This document shows, piece by piece, positions 26,411-34,616 of a stretch of DNA of 64,000 nucleotides. The DNA is from Actinomadura hallensis (GTDB lineage Bacteria > Actinomycetota > Actinomycetes > Streptosporangiales > Streptosporangiaceae), in NCBI RefSeq assembly GCF_006716765.1, contig NZ_VFPO01000001.1:2542001-2606000 (forward strand), written 5' to 3'. Made by a program: the position numbers and the translations under genes. Under the pieces are notes generated by a model that saw nothing but the letters and a program-made list of their open reading frames with translations, was not told the DNA's origin and did no database searches. Each line of letters opens with the position of its first letter. Position 1 is the stretch's first letter.

Positions 26411-27304
26411 TCAGGCGGGGACGGCCCGCCGGTCCGGGCTCGCGGGCCGGGACGTCCATCCGCGGCGCGCCCGCACGGCCCCCGCCGCCCGGCACACCCC
26501 GTACAGCAGGAACGAGATCGTCGTGACGTACGGGCTGATCGGGATGCTGGACCCCAGCGACAGCAGGATCCCGCCGACCACCGACACGGTGGCGAAGGCG
26601 GCGCTCAGCACCGGGACGAGCACGGGCGACGCGGTGACCCGCACGGCCGCCGCGGCCGGCGTGCACAGCAGCGCCAGCACCAGCAGCGCCCCCACGATCT
26701 GCACCGACACCGCCACGGCGAGGCCGAGCACCAGCATGAAGATCGGCGACAGCGCCCGCACCGGCACGCCCCGGGCGGCCGCCACGTCCGGGTCGAGGCT
26801 CGCGAACGTCAGCGGGCGCCACATGACCGCGAGGCAGACGAGGACCACCGCGGAGGTCCCCAGCAGCCAGGACAGGCGGGGCGTGTCGATCGCCACGATC
26901 TGCCCGGTGAGCAGGCCGAACTTGTTCGCCGAGCGCCCCTTGTAGAGCGACAGGAACAGCACGCCCAGCCCGAGCCCGAAGGGCATGAGCACGCCGATGA
27001 ACGACCCGTGGTCGCGGGCCCGCGCGCCGAGCACCCCGATGAGCGCGGCGGCCAGCAGCGCGCCCGCGATCGACCCGCCCGCCACGCCGGTGCCGAGCAG
27101 CAGCGCCGCCGCGGCGCCCGCGAACGACAGCTCGGCGATGCCGTGCACGGCGAACGCGAGGTCGCGCATGACGACGAACGTCCCGGCGAGCCCGCCGACG
27201 AGCCCGAGCACCGCCCCCGCGATGAGGGAGTTGCGGACGAGCCCGAGCAGCGCCCCGTAGTCCTCGAAGTTGAAGATCTGCCCCCAGACCTCGTGCCAGC
27301 TCAT
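26411..27304 (-). CDS. znuB: Zinc/metal ABC transporter permease (ABC-3 family)
   Basis: 297 residues with about eight hydrophobic helices and the ABC-3 signature region (DLAFAVHGIAELSFAGAA, SLDPDVAAARGVPVRAL). It forms the membrane channel of a Zn(II) or Mn(II) importer. The ATG overlaps the stop of the ATPase gene (ATGA). The C-terminal tail is Arg-rich and cytosolic. Zinc is favoured over manganese because of the Zur-like box upstream of the operon. Confidence 0.88.
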   Translation of the reverse strand: MSWHEVWGQIFNFEDYGALLGLVRNSLIAGAVLGLVGGLAGTFVVMRDLAFAVHGIAELSFAGAAAALLLGTGVAGGSIAGALLAAALIGVLGARARDHGSFIGVLMPFGLGLGVLFLSLYKGRSANKFGLLTGQIVAIDTPRLSWLLGTSAVVLVCLAVMWRPLTFASLDPDVAAARGVPVRALSPIFMLVLGLAVAVSVQIVGALLVLALLCTPAAAAVRVTASPVLVPVLSAAFATVSVVGGILLSLGSSIPISPYVTTISFLLYGVCRAAGAVRARRGWTSRPASPDRRAVPA

Positions 27305-27966
27305 GCGGCGGCGACCCTCGCTTCCCCGAGGTCGAGCACGCGGTCCGCCAGCGGCAGGACGGGGTCGTCGGCGGGCGACCCGGTCACGTGGGTGACGAAG
27401 ACGACGGCCGTGCCGTGCTCGCGGCGCCGGCGGTCGGCGAGCTCGGCGACGATCCGCTGGTGCTCGGCGTCCAGCGACAGCAGCGGCTCGTCGCACAGCA
27501 GGATGCGCGGGTCGGTCGCGAGCGCCTGCGCGACCCGCACGCGCTGCAGCTCGCCGCCCGACAGCTGCTCCAGGGGGACGTCCGCGAACTGCGCGGCGCC
27601 GACGTCCCGCAGCACGGCCTCGACGCGGCGGCGGGTCTCGGGGCGCGGCGGGCGCGGCCCCCAGCGGTGCCCGTCGATCCCGAGCCGCACCAGGTCGCGG
27701 GCGCGCAGCGGCGTCCGCGGGACGACGCCCGTGTGCTGGGGGACGTAGCCGATCAGGTCGCTGCCGCGCCGCGGCGGGCGGCCGTTGACCGTGACGGTCC
27801 CCGAGGTGAGGCGCCGCAGCCCGAGCAGCACCTTCAGCAGGCTGGACTTCCCCGACCCGTTCGGCCCGAGGACGACGAGGAACTCGCCCTCCGCGACGTG
27901 GAGGTCGAGCCCCCGCCATACCGTGCGGTCTCCGTAGGCCAGTGTGGCGTCCTGCAGGCGGATCAC
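27301..27966 (-). CDS. znuC: Zinc/metal ABC transporter ATP-binding protein
   Basis: 221 residues. Walker A GPNGSGKSS, signature LSGGELQRVRVAQAL, Walker B ILLCDEP and the switch His (VTHVTG) are all present. Shorter than many ZnuC proteins but with a complete nucleotide-binding domain. The GTG start overlaps the stop of the binding-protein gene (GTGA), and its stop overlaps the permease ATG, so the three genes form one tightly coupled operon. Confidence 0.9.
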   Translation of the reverse strand: MIRLQDATLAYGDRTVWRGLDLHVAEGEFLVVLGPNGSGKSSLLKVLLGLRRLTSGTVTVNGRPPRRGSDLIGYVPQHTGVVPRTPLRARDLVRLGIDGHRWGPRPPRPETRRRVEAVLRDVGAAQFADVPLEQLSGGELQRVRVAQALATDPRILLCDEPLLSLDAEHQRIVAELADRRRREHGTAVVFVTHVTGSPADDPVLPLADRVLDLGEARVAAA

Positions 27967-28886
27967 GACAGGGCCTCCCGTAGGGCCGTGATGTTGCCGT
28001 CCATCCAGGAGATGTAGTCGCGGCCCTGGGGCAGGGTCTCGGTCACCGGCACGACGGGCACGCCGTTGTCCTCGGCGGCCTTCTTGAGCCGCTCGGTCTG
28101 CGGCCCGCTGGTCTGCGCGTTGTAGACCAGCGCCTTCACCTTCTTCTCCGTGAGCAGGTCCAGCGTCTCCTGCAGGGCGCGGGGCGGCACGTCGCCGCCC
28201 TCCTCGATCGCCTCGCTGAACGCGTCGGGCGTCTCGTTGCGGAGCCCGGCGGCCTCCAGCAGGTAGACGGGCACGGGTTCGGTGATCGCGACGCCGTCGC
28301 CGGAGTGCGCGGACTTCAGCTCCGCCACCCTGCCTTCGAGCTCCTCGACGTCGGCCTTGAAGGCGGCGGCGTTCTCCGCGTAGGCGTCCGCGCCGGCGGG
28401 GTCGGCCTTCGCGAGCGCGGCGGAGACGCGGTCGGCGAGCCGCGCCGCGGACGGCAGGTCGTACCAGACGTGCTCGTTGAGCTCCTCGCCGTCGGGCGCG
28501 GTCCGCCCGGAGATCTCGACGGCGTTGAGCACCTCGGCCCGGGAGCCGGAGCCCTTCAGCAGCGTGCCCACGAAGTCGTCGTAGCCGCCGCCGTTCTCGA
28601 TGACCACCGCGGCCCTGGACACGGCGAGGCGGGCGCGCGTCCCGGCCTCGAAGGAGTGCGGGTCCTGGGCGGGGTCGCTGACGAACGACGTCACCTCGAC
28701 CCTGTCTCCGCCGACGCGCCGCGCGATGTCGCCGTAGACGTTCGTCGAGGCGACGACGGAGACCGTGTCGCCGCCGGAGGCCGCCCGCCCGTCTCCGGAG
28801 GACGAGCCGCAGGCACCGGCCGCCAGGGCCGCCGCGGCGAGCACGGCACCCGCCCCGAGCAGCCGGGCGCGCTGAGCAGAGGACAT
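27963..28886 (-). CDS. znuA: Zinc/metal ABC transporter substrate-binding lipoprotein
   Basis: 307 residues. A lipoprotein signal peptide ends in LAAGAC (lipid-modified Cys26). The cluster A-I fold contains VASTNVYGDIARRVGG, DPHSFE and NEHVWYDL with metal-ligand histidines, and ITEPVPVYLLEAAG. The His-rich loop of proteobacterial ZnuA is missing, as is usual in this group. The product is anchored outside the membrane and feeds ZnuBC. First gene of the operon; a Zur-like palindrome lies at its transcription start. Confidence 0.88.
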   Translation of the reverse strand: MSSAQRARLLGAGAVLAAAALAAGACGSSSGDGRAASGGDTVSVVASTNVYGDIARRVGGDRVEVTSFVSDPAQDPHSFEAGTRARLAVSRAAVVIENGGGYDDFVGTLLKGSGSRAEVLNAVEISGRTAPDGEELNEHVWYDLPSAARLADRVSAALAKADPAGADAYAENAAAFKADVEELEGRVAELKSAHSGDGVAITEPVPVYLLEAAGLRNETPDAFSEAIEEGGDVPPRALQETLDLLTEKKVKALVYNAQTSGPQTERLKKAAEDNGVPVVPVTETLPQGRDYISWMDGNITALREALS

Positions 28887-28903
28887 CGAGGACCCCCTCG
28901 GAA

Positions 28904-28918
28904 TGAAAACGGTTTTCA
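28904..28918. promoter_or_regulatory. Zur-like operator TGAAAACGGTTTTCA
   Basis: A 15-bp palindrome with one central base; it matches the TGAAAAT-N-ATTTTCA layout of actinobacterial Zur boxes except near the centre. It overlaps the expected start of znuA transcription, just downstream of the -10 TAGATT (minus strand, 28923-28928), so zinc-loaded Zur would repress the operon. Confidence 0.75.
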
Positions 28919-28922
28919 GTGC

Positions 28923-28928
28923 AATCTA
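28923..28928 (-). promoter_or_regulatory. -10 element of the znu operon
   Basis: TAGATT on the minus strand, about 37 bases before the znuA ATG. The -35 is poor (CGGACT region). Confidence 0.45.
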
Positions 28929-29051
28929 GCACGACTCGCCCGGTTAGTCCGACGCTCTGGGGGTATGCGACAGGTTCAGGGCGGGCTACGAAAAACCCGC
29001 TGGCGGGGCAAGTGCTTGTGAATACTGTTTTAATGTGATTTACTTGGTTGC

Positions 29052-29987
29052 ATGGCTCACCATGTGCTTCGTTTCGCCGCAGGTACCGACGTCGGCAGAC
29101 GGAGGAAGGTGAACGAGGACGCGGCGTTCGCCGGTCCTCGGCTGCTCGCCGTCGCGGACGGGATGGGCGGTCACCCGCACGGCGACATCGCCAGCAGGAC
29201 CGCCATCAGGACTCTGGCCGGCGTGTTCGCCGCGGACCCGGCCGCCGCTCCGGCCGCCTCCGCGGCCGTGCCCGCGGGCGCCGGCGCGTCCGCGCCCGCC
29301 GACGCCGCCGCCGACACCGCGGCCGACCTGGCCGCCGGCATCGCCGCGGTGTCCGCCCGGCTGGACGAGCTGGGCCGCGACGACCCGGAGATGTCCGGCA
29401 TGGGCACCGCCCTGACCGCGATGGCCTGGGACGGCTCGGGCTTCGACGTCGCGCACGTCGGCGACTCCCGCGTCTACCTCCTGCGCGCCGGGGAGCTGCA
29501 CCGGCTGACCCGCGACCACACGACGGTCCAGGCCCTCGCCGACGGCGGGAAGCTCGCCGAGGCCGAGGCCGGGCGCCGTCCCGGCGGCTCGGAGCCGGTC
29601 AAGGCGCTGCGCAGCGGAGGCGACGCCGAACCGGACTTCTTCCGGCACGAGGCCGAGCCCGGCGACCGCTACCTGATCTGCTCCGACGGAGTCGCCGATC
29701 ACGTCGGCCCCGAGGACGTCCGCGAGACGCTGGTCCGGGCGGCGAGCCCGGCGGAGGCCGTCACGCGCCTCCTCGGCCTCGCCGCGGAGGCCGGCGGCCA
29801 GGACGACGCCACCTGCGTCGTCGCCGACGTCGTCGCGGCCACCCGGGAGGTGCCCCGCGAGCCGCTGATGATCGGCGCCGCCCGCGAGCCGGCCCTGTTC
29901 GGCCGCCTCGCCGGCCTCGCCCGCCGCGGCCGGCGCACCCGCCGCCCGCGCCGCACCCGCCGCCCGGCCGCGGCCGGCCGCAGGTAG
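29052..29987 (+). CDS. PP2C-type Ser/Thr protein phosphatase
   Basis: 311 residues. Metal-binding motifs GTDVGRRRKVNEDAAF, AVADGMGGHPHG, VAHVGDSRVYLLRAGEL and CSDGVADHV are intact. It is a cytosolic Mn/Mg phosphatase that would reverse Hanks-type kinases, though no kinase is adjacent (the nearest is at 5-7 kb). Residues ~70-95 are an Ala/Pro-rich insertion and the tail after ~285 is very Arg-rich (RRGRRTRRPRRTRRP), which may bind nucleic acid or membrane. It is divergent from znuA and precedes the methylase gene by 69 bp. Confidence 0.9.
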   Translation: MAHHVLRFAAGTDVGRRRKVNEDAAFAGPRLLAVADGMGGHPHGDIASRTAIRTLAGVFAADPAAAPAASAAVPAGAGASAPADAAADTAADLAAGIAAVSARLDELGRDDPEMSGMGTALTAMAWDGSGFDVAHVGDSRVYLLRAGELHRLTRDHTTVQALADGGKLAEAEAGRRPGGSEPVKALRSGGDAEPDFFRHEAEPGDRYLICSDGVADHVGPEDVRETLVRAASPAEAVTRLLGLAAEAGGQDDATCVVADVVAATREVPREPLMIGAAREPALFGRLAGLARRGRRTRRPRRTRRPAAAGRR

Positions 29988-29992
29988 ATTGA

Positions 29993-30012
29993 TTGACTGA
30001 GTTCACAGTCAA
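29993..30012. promoter_or_regulatory. Inverted repeat TTGACTG-N6-CAGTCAA before the methylase gene
   Basis: Perfect 7-bp arms (29993-29999 and 30006-30012) with loop AGTTCA, in an AT-richer stretch between the PP2C stop and the methylase promoter. Possibly an operator for the methylase's own N-terminal HTH, or a small terminator. Confidence 0.4.
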
Positions 30013-30044
30013 CCTTCGAACCGATCGATGTTGCGAAGATCAAG

Positions 30045-30050
30045 TAAGGT
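30045..30050 (+). promoter_or_regulatory. Putative -10 (TAAGGT) of the methylase gene; leaderless start
   Basis: TAAGGT ends 6 bases before the ATG at 30057. The same TAAGGT-N6-ATG arrangement occurs at 59077-59089. Confidence 0.45.
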
Positions 30051-30056
30051 GACCGC

Positions 30057-31931
30057 ATGAGCGGTGACCCGGGTGTGACCGCGGGCGACATCGCACGGCT
30101 CGCGGGGGTGGGACGCGCCACGGTCAGCAACTGGCGACGCCGCCACGGCGACTTCCCGCGCCCGGTCGGCGGCACGGCGACCAGCCCCCTGTTCTCGCTC
30201 TCCGACATCGAGGACTGGCTGCGCCGCAACGGCAAGCCGTTCGAGGTGTCGCCCGCCGACCGGCTCTGGCAGCGGCTCCGCGCGTGCGGCGACGACTTCC
30301 GGCTCGCCGACCTCGTCGGCTGGGCCGGGCTGCACCTCCTCCGGCTGCGCGGCGACGACGTCAAGGTCCCCGTGCGGACCCCGGGGCCCGCCATCGAGCC
30401 CGACGACCCCGAGGTGCCCCGCATGCTGGCCGGCCTCGCCGCCGAGCACGGCCACGCCGCGGCGTTCGACCTGCTCTTCCAGCGCTACGTCCGGGCCCAC
30501 TCGCGGCGGCTCGTCCTCACCCGGCCGGACGTGGCGCGCCTGATGGCGCGCCTCGCCTGCCGCGACGGCGACGTCGTCCTCGACCCGGCGTGCGGCCTCG
30601 GCACGCTGCTGCTGGCGGCGCCCGGCCCGCGGCTCGCGCTCGGACAGGACGGGGACCCCTCCGCCGCCCGGATCACCGCGGTCCGGCTGCTGCTCGCCGG
30701 GACGCCCGCCGAGGTCGTGTCCGGCGACTCCCTGCGCCGCGACGCCTTCCCCGGCGAGGTCGCCGACTCCGTCGTGTGCAACCCGCCGTTCGGCGACCGC
30801 GCGTGGGGGCACGAGGACCTGGCCGGCGACCCGCGCTGGGAGTACGGGCTGCCGCCGCGCGGCGAGCCCGAGCTGGCCTGGGTCCAGCACTGCCTCGCCC
30901 ACGTGCGGCCCGGCGGCCGCGTCGCGCTGCTGATGCCGTCGGCGGTGGCGAGCCGCCGCCCCGGCCGCCGCATCCGCGGCAACCTGCTGCGCGCGGGCGC
31001 GCTGCGGGGCGTGCTGACCCTCGCCGCCGGCGGTCCCGACCTGTGGCTTCTGCAGCGCCCGCAGCCCGGCGAGCGCCCGCCGTCCTCGGTCCTGCTGCTG
31101 GACGCCGAGGGCGACCTCGCGAGCGCGGAGCGGGAGTGGGACCGGCACCCGGACTCCGAGTTCGGCGTCCCGGTCATCGACCTGCTCGACGACGAGGTCG
31201 ACCTCAGCCCGTCGCGGCACCGTCCCCGGCAGACCGGCGACGCGTTCGGCCGCCGCTTCACCGAGACCCGGGACCGGCTGCGCGCCGCCGCTCCCGTCCC
31301 GCCCGGCCTGGAACTGCTGCCGGACCGCCGGCCGCTGCCGTTCACGACCCTGTCCGAGCTGGCCAAGGCCGGCGTCGTCACGATCACCCACGCGCCCGCC
31401 CGGCTCCCGTCGGGCGGCGACGTTCCCGTCCTCACCGCCGACGACGTGACCGCCGGGACCGGCCCCTCGGGGACGTCCGCCGCCGGGCCCGGGCTGGTCA
31501 TGCTCGAGCCCGGCGACGTCGTCGCGGCGGGCGGCGCCGCCCGGGTCGTGACCGAGCCCGGCGCGGCGCTCGGGCCCGGCCTCACCCTCTACCGGACGGA
31601 CGGCGCTCGCCTCGACCCGGGTTTCCTCGCCGGTTTCCTCACCTTCGCCGACGGCCGCTGCGGCTCCGGAAGCGGATCGAGCCGCACGGATCCGCGCCGC
31701 ACCCGCATCCCCCGGCTGTCCCTGGAGCGCCAGCGCGCCTACGGCGCCGCCTTCCAGGAGCTGGCCAGGATGACGGAGACGCTCCGCGAGATGTCCGCGC
31801 TGGGCGAGACGCTGGTGCGGCTGAGCTTCGACGGGCTTCTGGAGGGCCATCTCCGGCCCGCCCTCGGCGAGCACTCCGGGAACGGCGCCGGACCGGTCCC
31901 GGAGCGTGCCGACTCGCCGCCGTCCCCCTAG
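30057..31931 (+). CDS. HTH - N6-adenine DNA methylase - specificity-like fusion (orphan)
   Basis: 624 residues. Residues ~8-60 are a MerR/excisionase-like helix-turn-helix (GDIARLAGVGRATVSNWRRR, SLSDIEDWLRRNGKPF). Residues ~145-330 are an N6-adenine methyltransferase of the HsdM kind, with motif I LDPACGLG (175-182) and catalytic NPPF (242-245). The C-terminal ~200 residues (LPFTTLSELAKAGVVTITHAP, VPVLTADDVTAGTG, LERQRAYGAAFQEL) look like a type I HsdS target-recognition half. No restriction subunit is present, so this may be a solitary methylase or a regulator that has kept the fold. Its end overlaps the convergent NlpC/P60 gene by 4 bp. Confidence 0.82.
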   Translation: MSGDPGVTAGDIARLAGVGRATVSNWRRRHGDFPRPVGGTATSPLFSLSDIEDWLRRNGKPFEVSPADRLWQRLRACGDDFRLADLVGWAGLHLLRLRGDDVKVPVRTPGPAIEPDDPEVPRMLAGLAAEHGHAAAFDLLFQRYVRAHSRRLVLTRPDVARLMARLACRDGDVVLDPACGLGTLLLAAPGPRLALGQDGDPSAARITAVRLLLAGTPAEVVSGDSLRRDAFPGEVADSVVCNPPFGDRAWGHEDLAGDPRWEYGLPPRGEPELAWVQHCLAHVRPGGRVALLMPSAVASRRPGRRIRGNLLRAGALRGVLTLAAGGPDLWLLQRPQPGERPPSSVLLLDAEGDLASAEREWDRHPDSEFGVPVIDLLDDEVDLSPSRHRPRQTGDAFGRRFTETRDRLRAAAPVPPGLELLPDRRPLPFTTLSELAKAGVVTITHAPARLPSGGDVPVLTADDVTAGTGPSGTSAAGPGLVMLEPGDVVAAGGAARVVTEPGAALGPGLTLYRTDGARLDPGFLAGFLTFADGRCGSGSGSSRTDPRRTRIPRLSLERQRAYGAAFQELARMTETLREMSALGETLVRLSFDGLLEGHLRPALGEHSGNGAGPVPERADSPPSP

Positions 31932-33028
31932 ACGGCCGTGTGGCCCGGCATGGCGAGGACGCCGTAGGGGCCCGGGTACAGGGCCCAGCGGTGCTGCGAG
32001 CGGTACCAGAGTGACGCCTGCGGTGACATGCCCGCCGGCCGGGTCTCATTCCTCGGCCGGGGCGCCGGCTGGGCCGCGTCCGGTGACTGGTCGGTGGAGG
32101 CGCCCGGCTTCGGTGCGGCGGGGCCGCCTGGCGGCGCGGCCTGCTGTGCCGGGTCCTGTGCGGGGGAGTTCGATGGGGGGTTGTCTGTTTCGGGTGAACT
32201 GTTGTTTGGTGGCGGAGTCTGGGGGTTCCGCTCGCTATCTGGCGGTTTCTGGTCGGCGTTCTTCTCCGCGCTCATCCGGTCGATCTTCTCGGCGAGTTCC
32301 TTCACCGAGGCCGACCACTTCTTGTGCTCGGGAGCGCCGGGCCGGACCGCGCCGGCGAACTGCGCCTTCCGGCGTTTGCTGAGCTTGTCGATGCGAATTC
32401 GCTCGCCGGTGCGAGGCGCGTGCAGATACTTTCCTTTGCCCGCGTAGAGGCCGACGTGGTTGCGGTTGCGGAAGAAGACCAGATCCCCGCGCTTGAGGTT
32501 CTTCAGCTTCACCTTCCGCTTCACGCTCCGGTACTGCGCGTGGGTGACGCGGGGCAGGTCCACTCCCGCCTTGCGCCACGCGGCCATCACCAGGCCCGAG
32601 CAGTCGTAGCTGCCCGGTCCCTCGGCGCCCCACTGGTAGGGCTTGCCGATCTGCTTGCGGGCGAACTTGAGGGCCTTCTTGGCGGCCTTGCGCTGCTCGG
32701 CCTCGCGGGTCCGGTACCTGTCGTACGCCTTGACCTGCTTCAGCGTGGCCGAGTCCAGCTGCATGCTGTGCAGGACGGCGGGATTGAGGTCCGCCCGCGC
32801 CTCCGGGGCCGGACCCAGCGGCATGGCCAGTGCGAACCCGGTCGCCGTCACCGTGACGGCGGTGCGAAGCATTCCCTGTTTTCGGGTGCCCGTCCGATTT
32901 CGGGCGTCATGGTCGTCGGTATGGTGCCCGGTATGATGCTCGGGATCGGGGCCGCTATGGCGTCCGCCGTGGCGGGCGATCGCTCCGGTTCCCGCCTCGT
33001 CCTCGTGTGATCGGCGCGCGATGGACAT
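31928..33028 (-). CDS. NlpC/P60-family cell wall hydrolase, secreted
   Basis: 366 residues. A His-rich, polar N-terminal stretch (~50 residues) precedes the signal sequence MLRTAVTVTATGFALAMP...EARA. The NlpC/P60 domain (~115-235) has Cys143 (GSYDCSGLVMAAW), His191 (NHVGLYAG) and His203. The C-terminal ~110 residues are a Pro/Asn/Gln-rich linker ending in a small Trp/Tyr-rich segment. It should cleave peptidoglycan stem peptides. The ATG at 33028 has GGAG 7 bases upstream; starting at 32872 would give a normal-length signal peptide and is a real alternative. Confidence 0.82.
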   Translation of the reverse strand: MSIARRSHEDEAGTGAIARHGGRHSGPDPEHHTGHHTDDHDARNRTGTRKQGMLRTAVTVTATGFALAMPLGPAPEARADLNPAVLHSMQLDSATLKQVKAYDRYRTREAEQRKAAKKALKFARKQIGKPYQWGAEGPGSYDCSGLVMAAWRKAGVDLPRVTHAQYRSVKRKVKLKNLKRGDLVFFRNRNHVGLYAGKGKYLHAPRTGERIRIDKLSKRRKAQFAGAVRPGAPEHKKWSASVKELAEKIDRMSAEKNADQKPPDSERNPQTPPPNNSSPETDNPPSNSPAQDPAQQAAPPGGPAAPKPGASTDQSPDAAQPAPRPRNETRPAGMSPQASLWYRSQHRWALYPGPYGVLAMPGHTAV

Positions 33029-33058
33029 TCCTTCTCTCCGTTTCCGTTGCCGGATCCG

Positions 33059-33074
33059 CCGCGGCATTCCGCGG
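33059..33074. repeat. Hairpin CCGCGG-CATT-CCGCGG upstream of the NlpC/P60 gene
   Basis: Six-base self-complementary arms with a 4-base loop in the 5' leader of the minus-strand gene. I checked this leader for the c-di-AMP (ydaO) riboswitch common before such genes and did not find its conserved blocks. Confidence 0.35.
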
Positions 33075-33194
33075 GGCGAGTGATCAGCACCTCGCCGAGA
33101 GTCCGGGTACCCGGCTGATCGCGATGGAAATGGAGAGATCGTCGATTTTGCATGATCGTGGCGCGGAATTAATGCCGCCGTTCGGTGTCTTTGA

Positions 33195-34616
33195 TCATGC
33201 TGCGAGATGGGCCAGCGAGGTCAACGGGACCGGAAGCCAGGCCGGCCGGTTCCGCGCCTCGTACCGCACCTCGTAGACCGCCTTCTCGAATTCGAGTGCG
33301 CGCATGAGCACCCCGTGCGCCGCGGGGTCGGCGCCGCCCGCGGCGGCGTAGCCGCGGCAGAACGCGGCCCGGTTGCGGGCCGCCCAGGCGTGCGCCCGCG
33401 TCTCCAGGCGGCCCCCCGGCTCGGGCGGCACGGTCCCGGACTTGGCGATGAGGAACCGGGCCGCGTACTCGAAGGAGCGCAGCATCCCGGCGACGTCCCG
33501 CAGCGGGTGCGCGAGCGCCCGGCGCTCGTGCTGCGTCCGCGCCGGCTCGCCCTCGAAGTCCAGCAGCGTCCAGCCGCTCTCGGTGCGCAGTACCTGGCCG
33601 AGGTGGTAGTCGCCGTGGACGCGCTGCACGGGCATCGGCTCCGCCTGCGCCGCCAGGTCGAGGTAGGCCGCCGTCAGCGCCTTCGCGTGCGGGCGCAGTC
33701 CCGGCACGGCACGGCAGGCGGCGGTCAGCTCGGCGTTCATCCGCGACGCCGCCGCGCGCACCTCCGCCGCCGGGAGCGTCCGCACCCCGAACGCGCCCAC
33801 GAGCGCCCGGTGCACCTGCGCGGTCGCGGCCCCGAGCCGCTCGGCCTCGGCCGCGAAGTCGCCGCCGGCCGCGCTCGCGTCCAGTTCCGCCCACTCGTCG
33901 TCGCCCGCGGGCGGCGTGTGCGCGAACCAGTCCCGGACGCTGGCGATCGCGAGGCTCCACCCGTCCGCGCCGGTGTGCAGGTAGTCCGACAGCAGGGCGA
34001 GCGTGACCGGCTCCCCGGTCCCGCCGTCCCGCGCCCCCGGTCCCGGCTCCAGCTCGATCCACCCGTGGACCGCGGGGACGTGCGGGCAGCCCCTCCGGGT
34101 CAGCGCCAGGTTGACCTCCAGGTCGAGGTTGACGCCCTGGCTGAGCCGGCGGAACAGCTTGCAGATGTAGGTGTCGCCGAACAGCAGCGAGGTGTTGCTC
34201 TGCTCGGCGGTGATGGGCAGGCTCGTCAGGTCCGTGCGGATGCCGGCCCCGCCGGCGCGGCGGAAGCGCAGCGGGCCGACCGCCGCCTCGGCGGCCAGGG
34301 CGTCCAGCAGGATCCGGGTCAGGTCCGCGTCGTGGGCGGCGTCGTACACGAACGCGCCGTGCACCGTGCCGATCTCGACGTGCTGGAGCCGGTGCGGCAG
34401 CTCCCGCCGGACGCCCAGGAGCAGCTGGTAGTGGTCGGTGACGCCGTTCTGGCGGACGTCGAGGATCAGGTGGTGCAGGGCGGGGTCGCCGGAGCGGAGT
34501 GCGGTGGCGGTGCCGATGGTGAGCTCGTCGATGGGGCCGTCCTTGCCGCCGAACCATCGCTGCCGCGGCAGCCACTCCGCGAGGGCCCGCACGAGGGCCG
34601 TCTCGGAAGTCAGCAC
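33195..34616 (-). CDS. mak: Maltokinase (Pep2/Mak)
   Basis: 473 residues. It phosphorylates maltose to alpha-maltose-1-phosphate with ATP, the substrate of GlgE. The N-terminal cap domain ([16 protein letters not shown]) is followed by a eukaryotic-like kinase fold with catalytic [10 protein letters not shown] and metal-binding [10 protein letters not shown]. The GTG at 34616 overlaps the treS 3' end by 7 bp, so mak is coupled to treS. Mycobacterium forms a TreS-Pep2 complex; the overlap suggests the same here. Since glgE nearby is broken, its product may have no local consumer. Confidence 0.92.
   Translation of the reverse strand: MLTSETALVRALAEWLPRQRWFGGKDGPIDELTIGTATALRSGDPALHHLILDVRQNGVTDHYQLLLGVRRELPHRLQHVEIGTVHGAFVYDAAHDADLTRILLDALAAEAAVGPLRFRRAGGAGIRTDLTSLPITAEQSNTSLLFGDTYICKLFRRLSQGVNLDLEVNLALTRRGCPHVPAVHGWIELEPGPGARDGGTGEPVTLALLSDYLHTGADGWSLAIASVRDWFAHTPPAGDDEWAELDASAAGGDFAAEAERLGAATAQVHRALVGAFGVRTLPAAEVRAAASRMNAELTAACRAVPGLRPHAKALTAAYLDLAAQAEPMPVQRVHGDYHLGQVLRTESGWTLLDFEGEPARTQHERRALAHPLRDVAGMLRSFEYAARFLIAKSGTVPPEPGGRLETRAHAWAARNRAAFCRGYAAAGGADPAAHGVLMRALEFEKAVYEVRYEARNRPAWLPVPLTSLAHLAA

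Noticed and set aside
29021..29050. Second Zur-type box before the PP2C gene
   Set aside because: The AT-rich stretch has no inverted repeat of the TGAAAA/TTTTCA form; probably just promoter DNA.
33029..33194. c-di-AMP (ydaO) riboswitch before the NlpC/P60 gene
   Set aside because: Such genes often have one, but the conserved GGGG-GAAT-type blocks and pseudoknot parts are not present in this leader.
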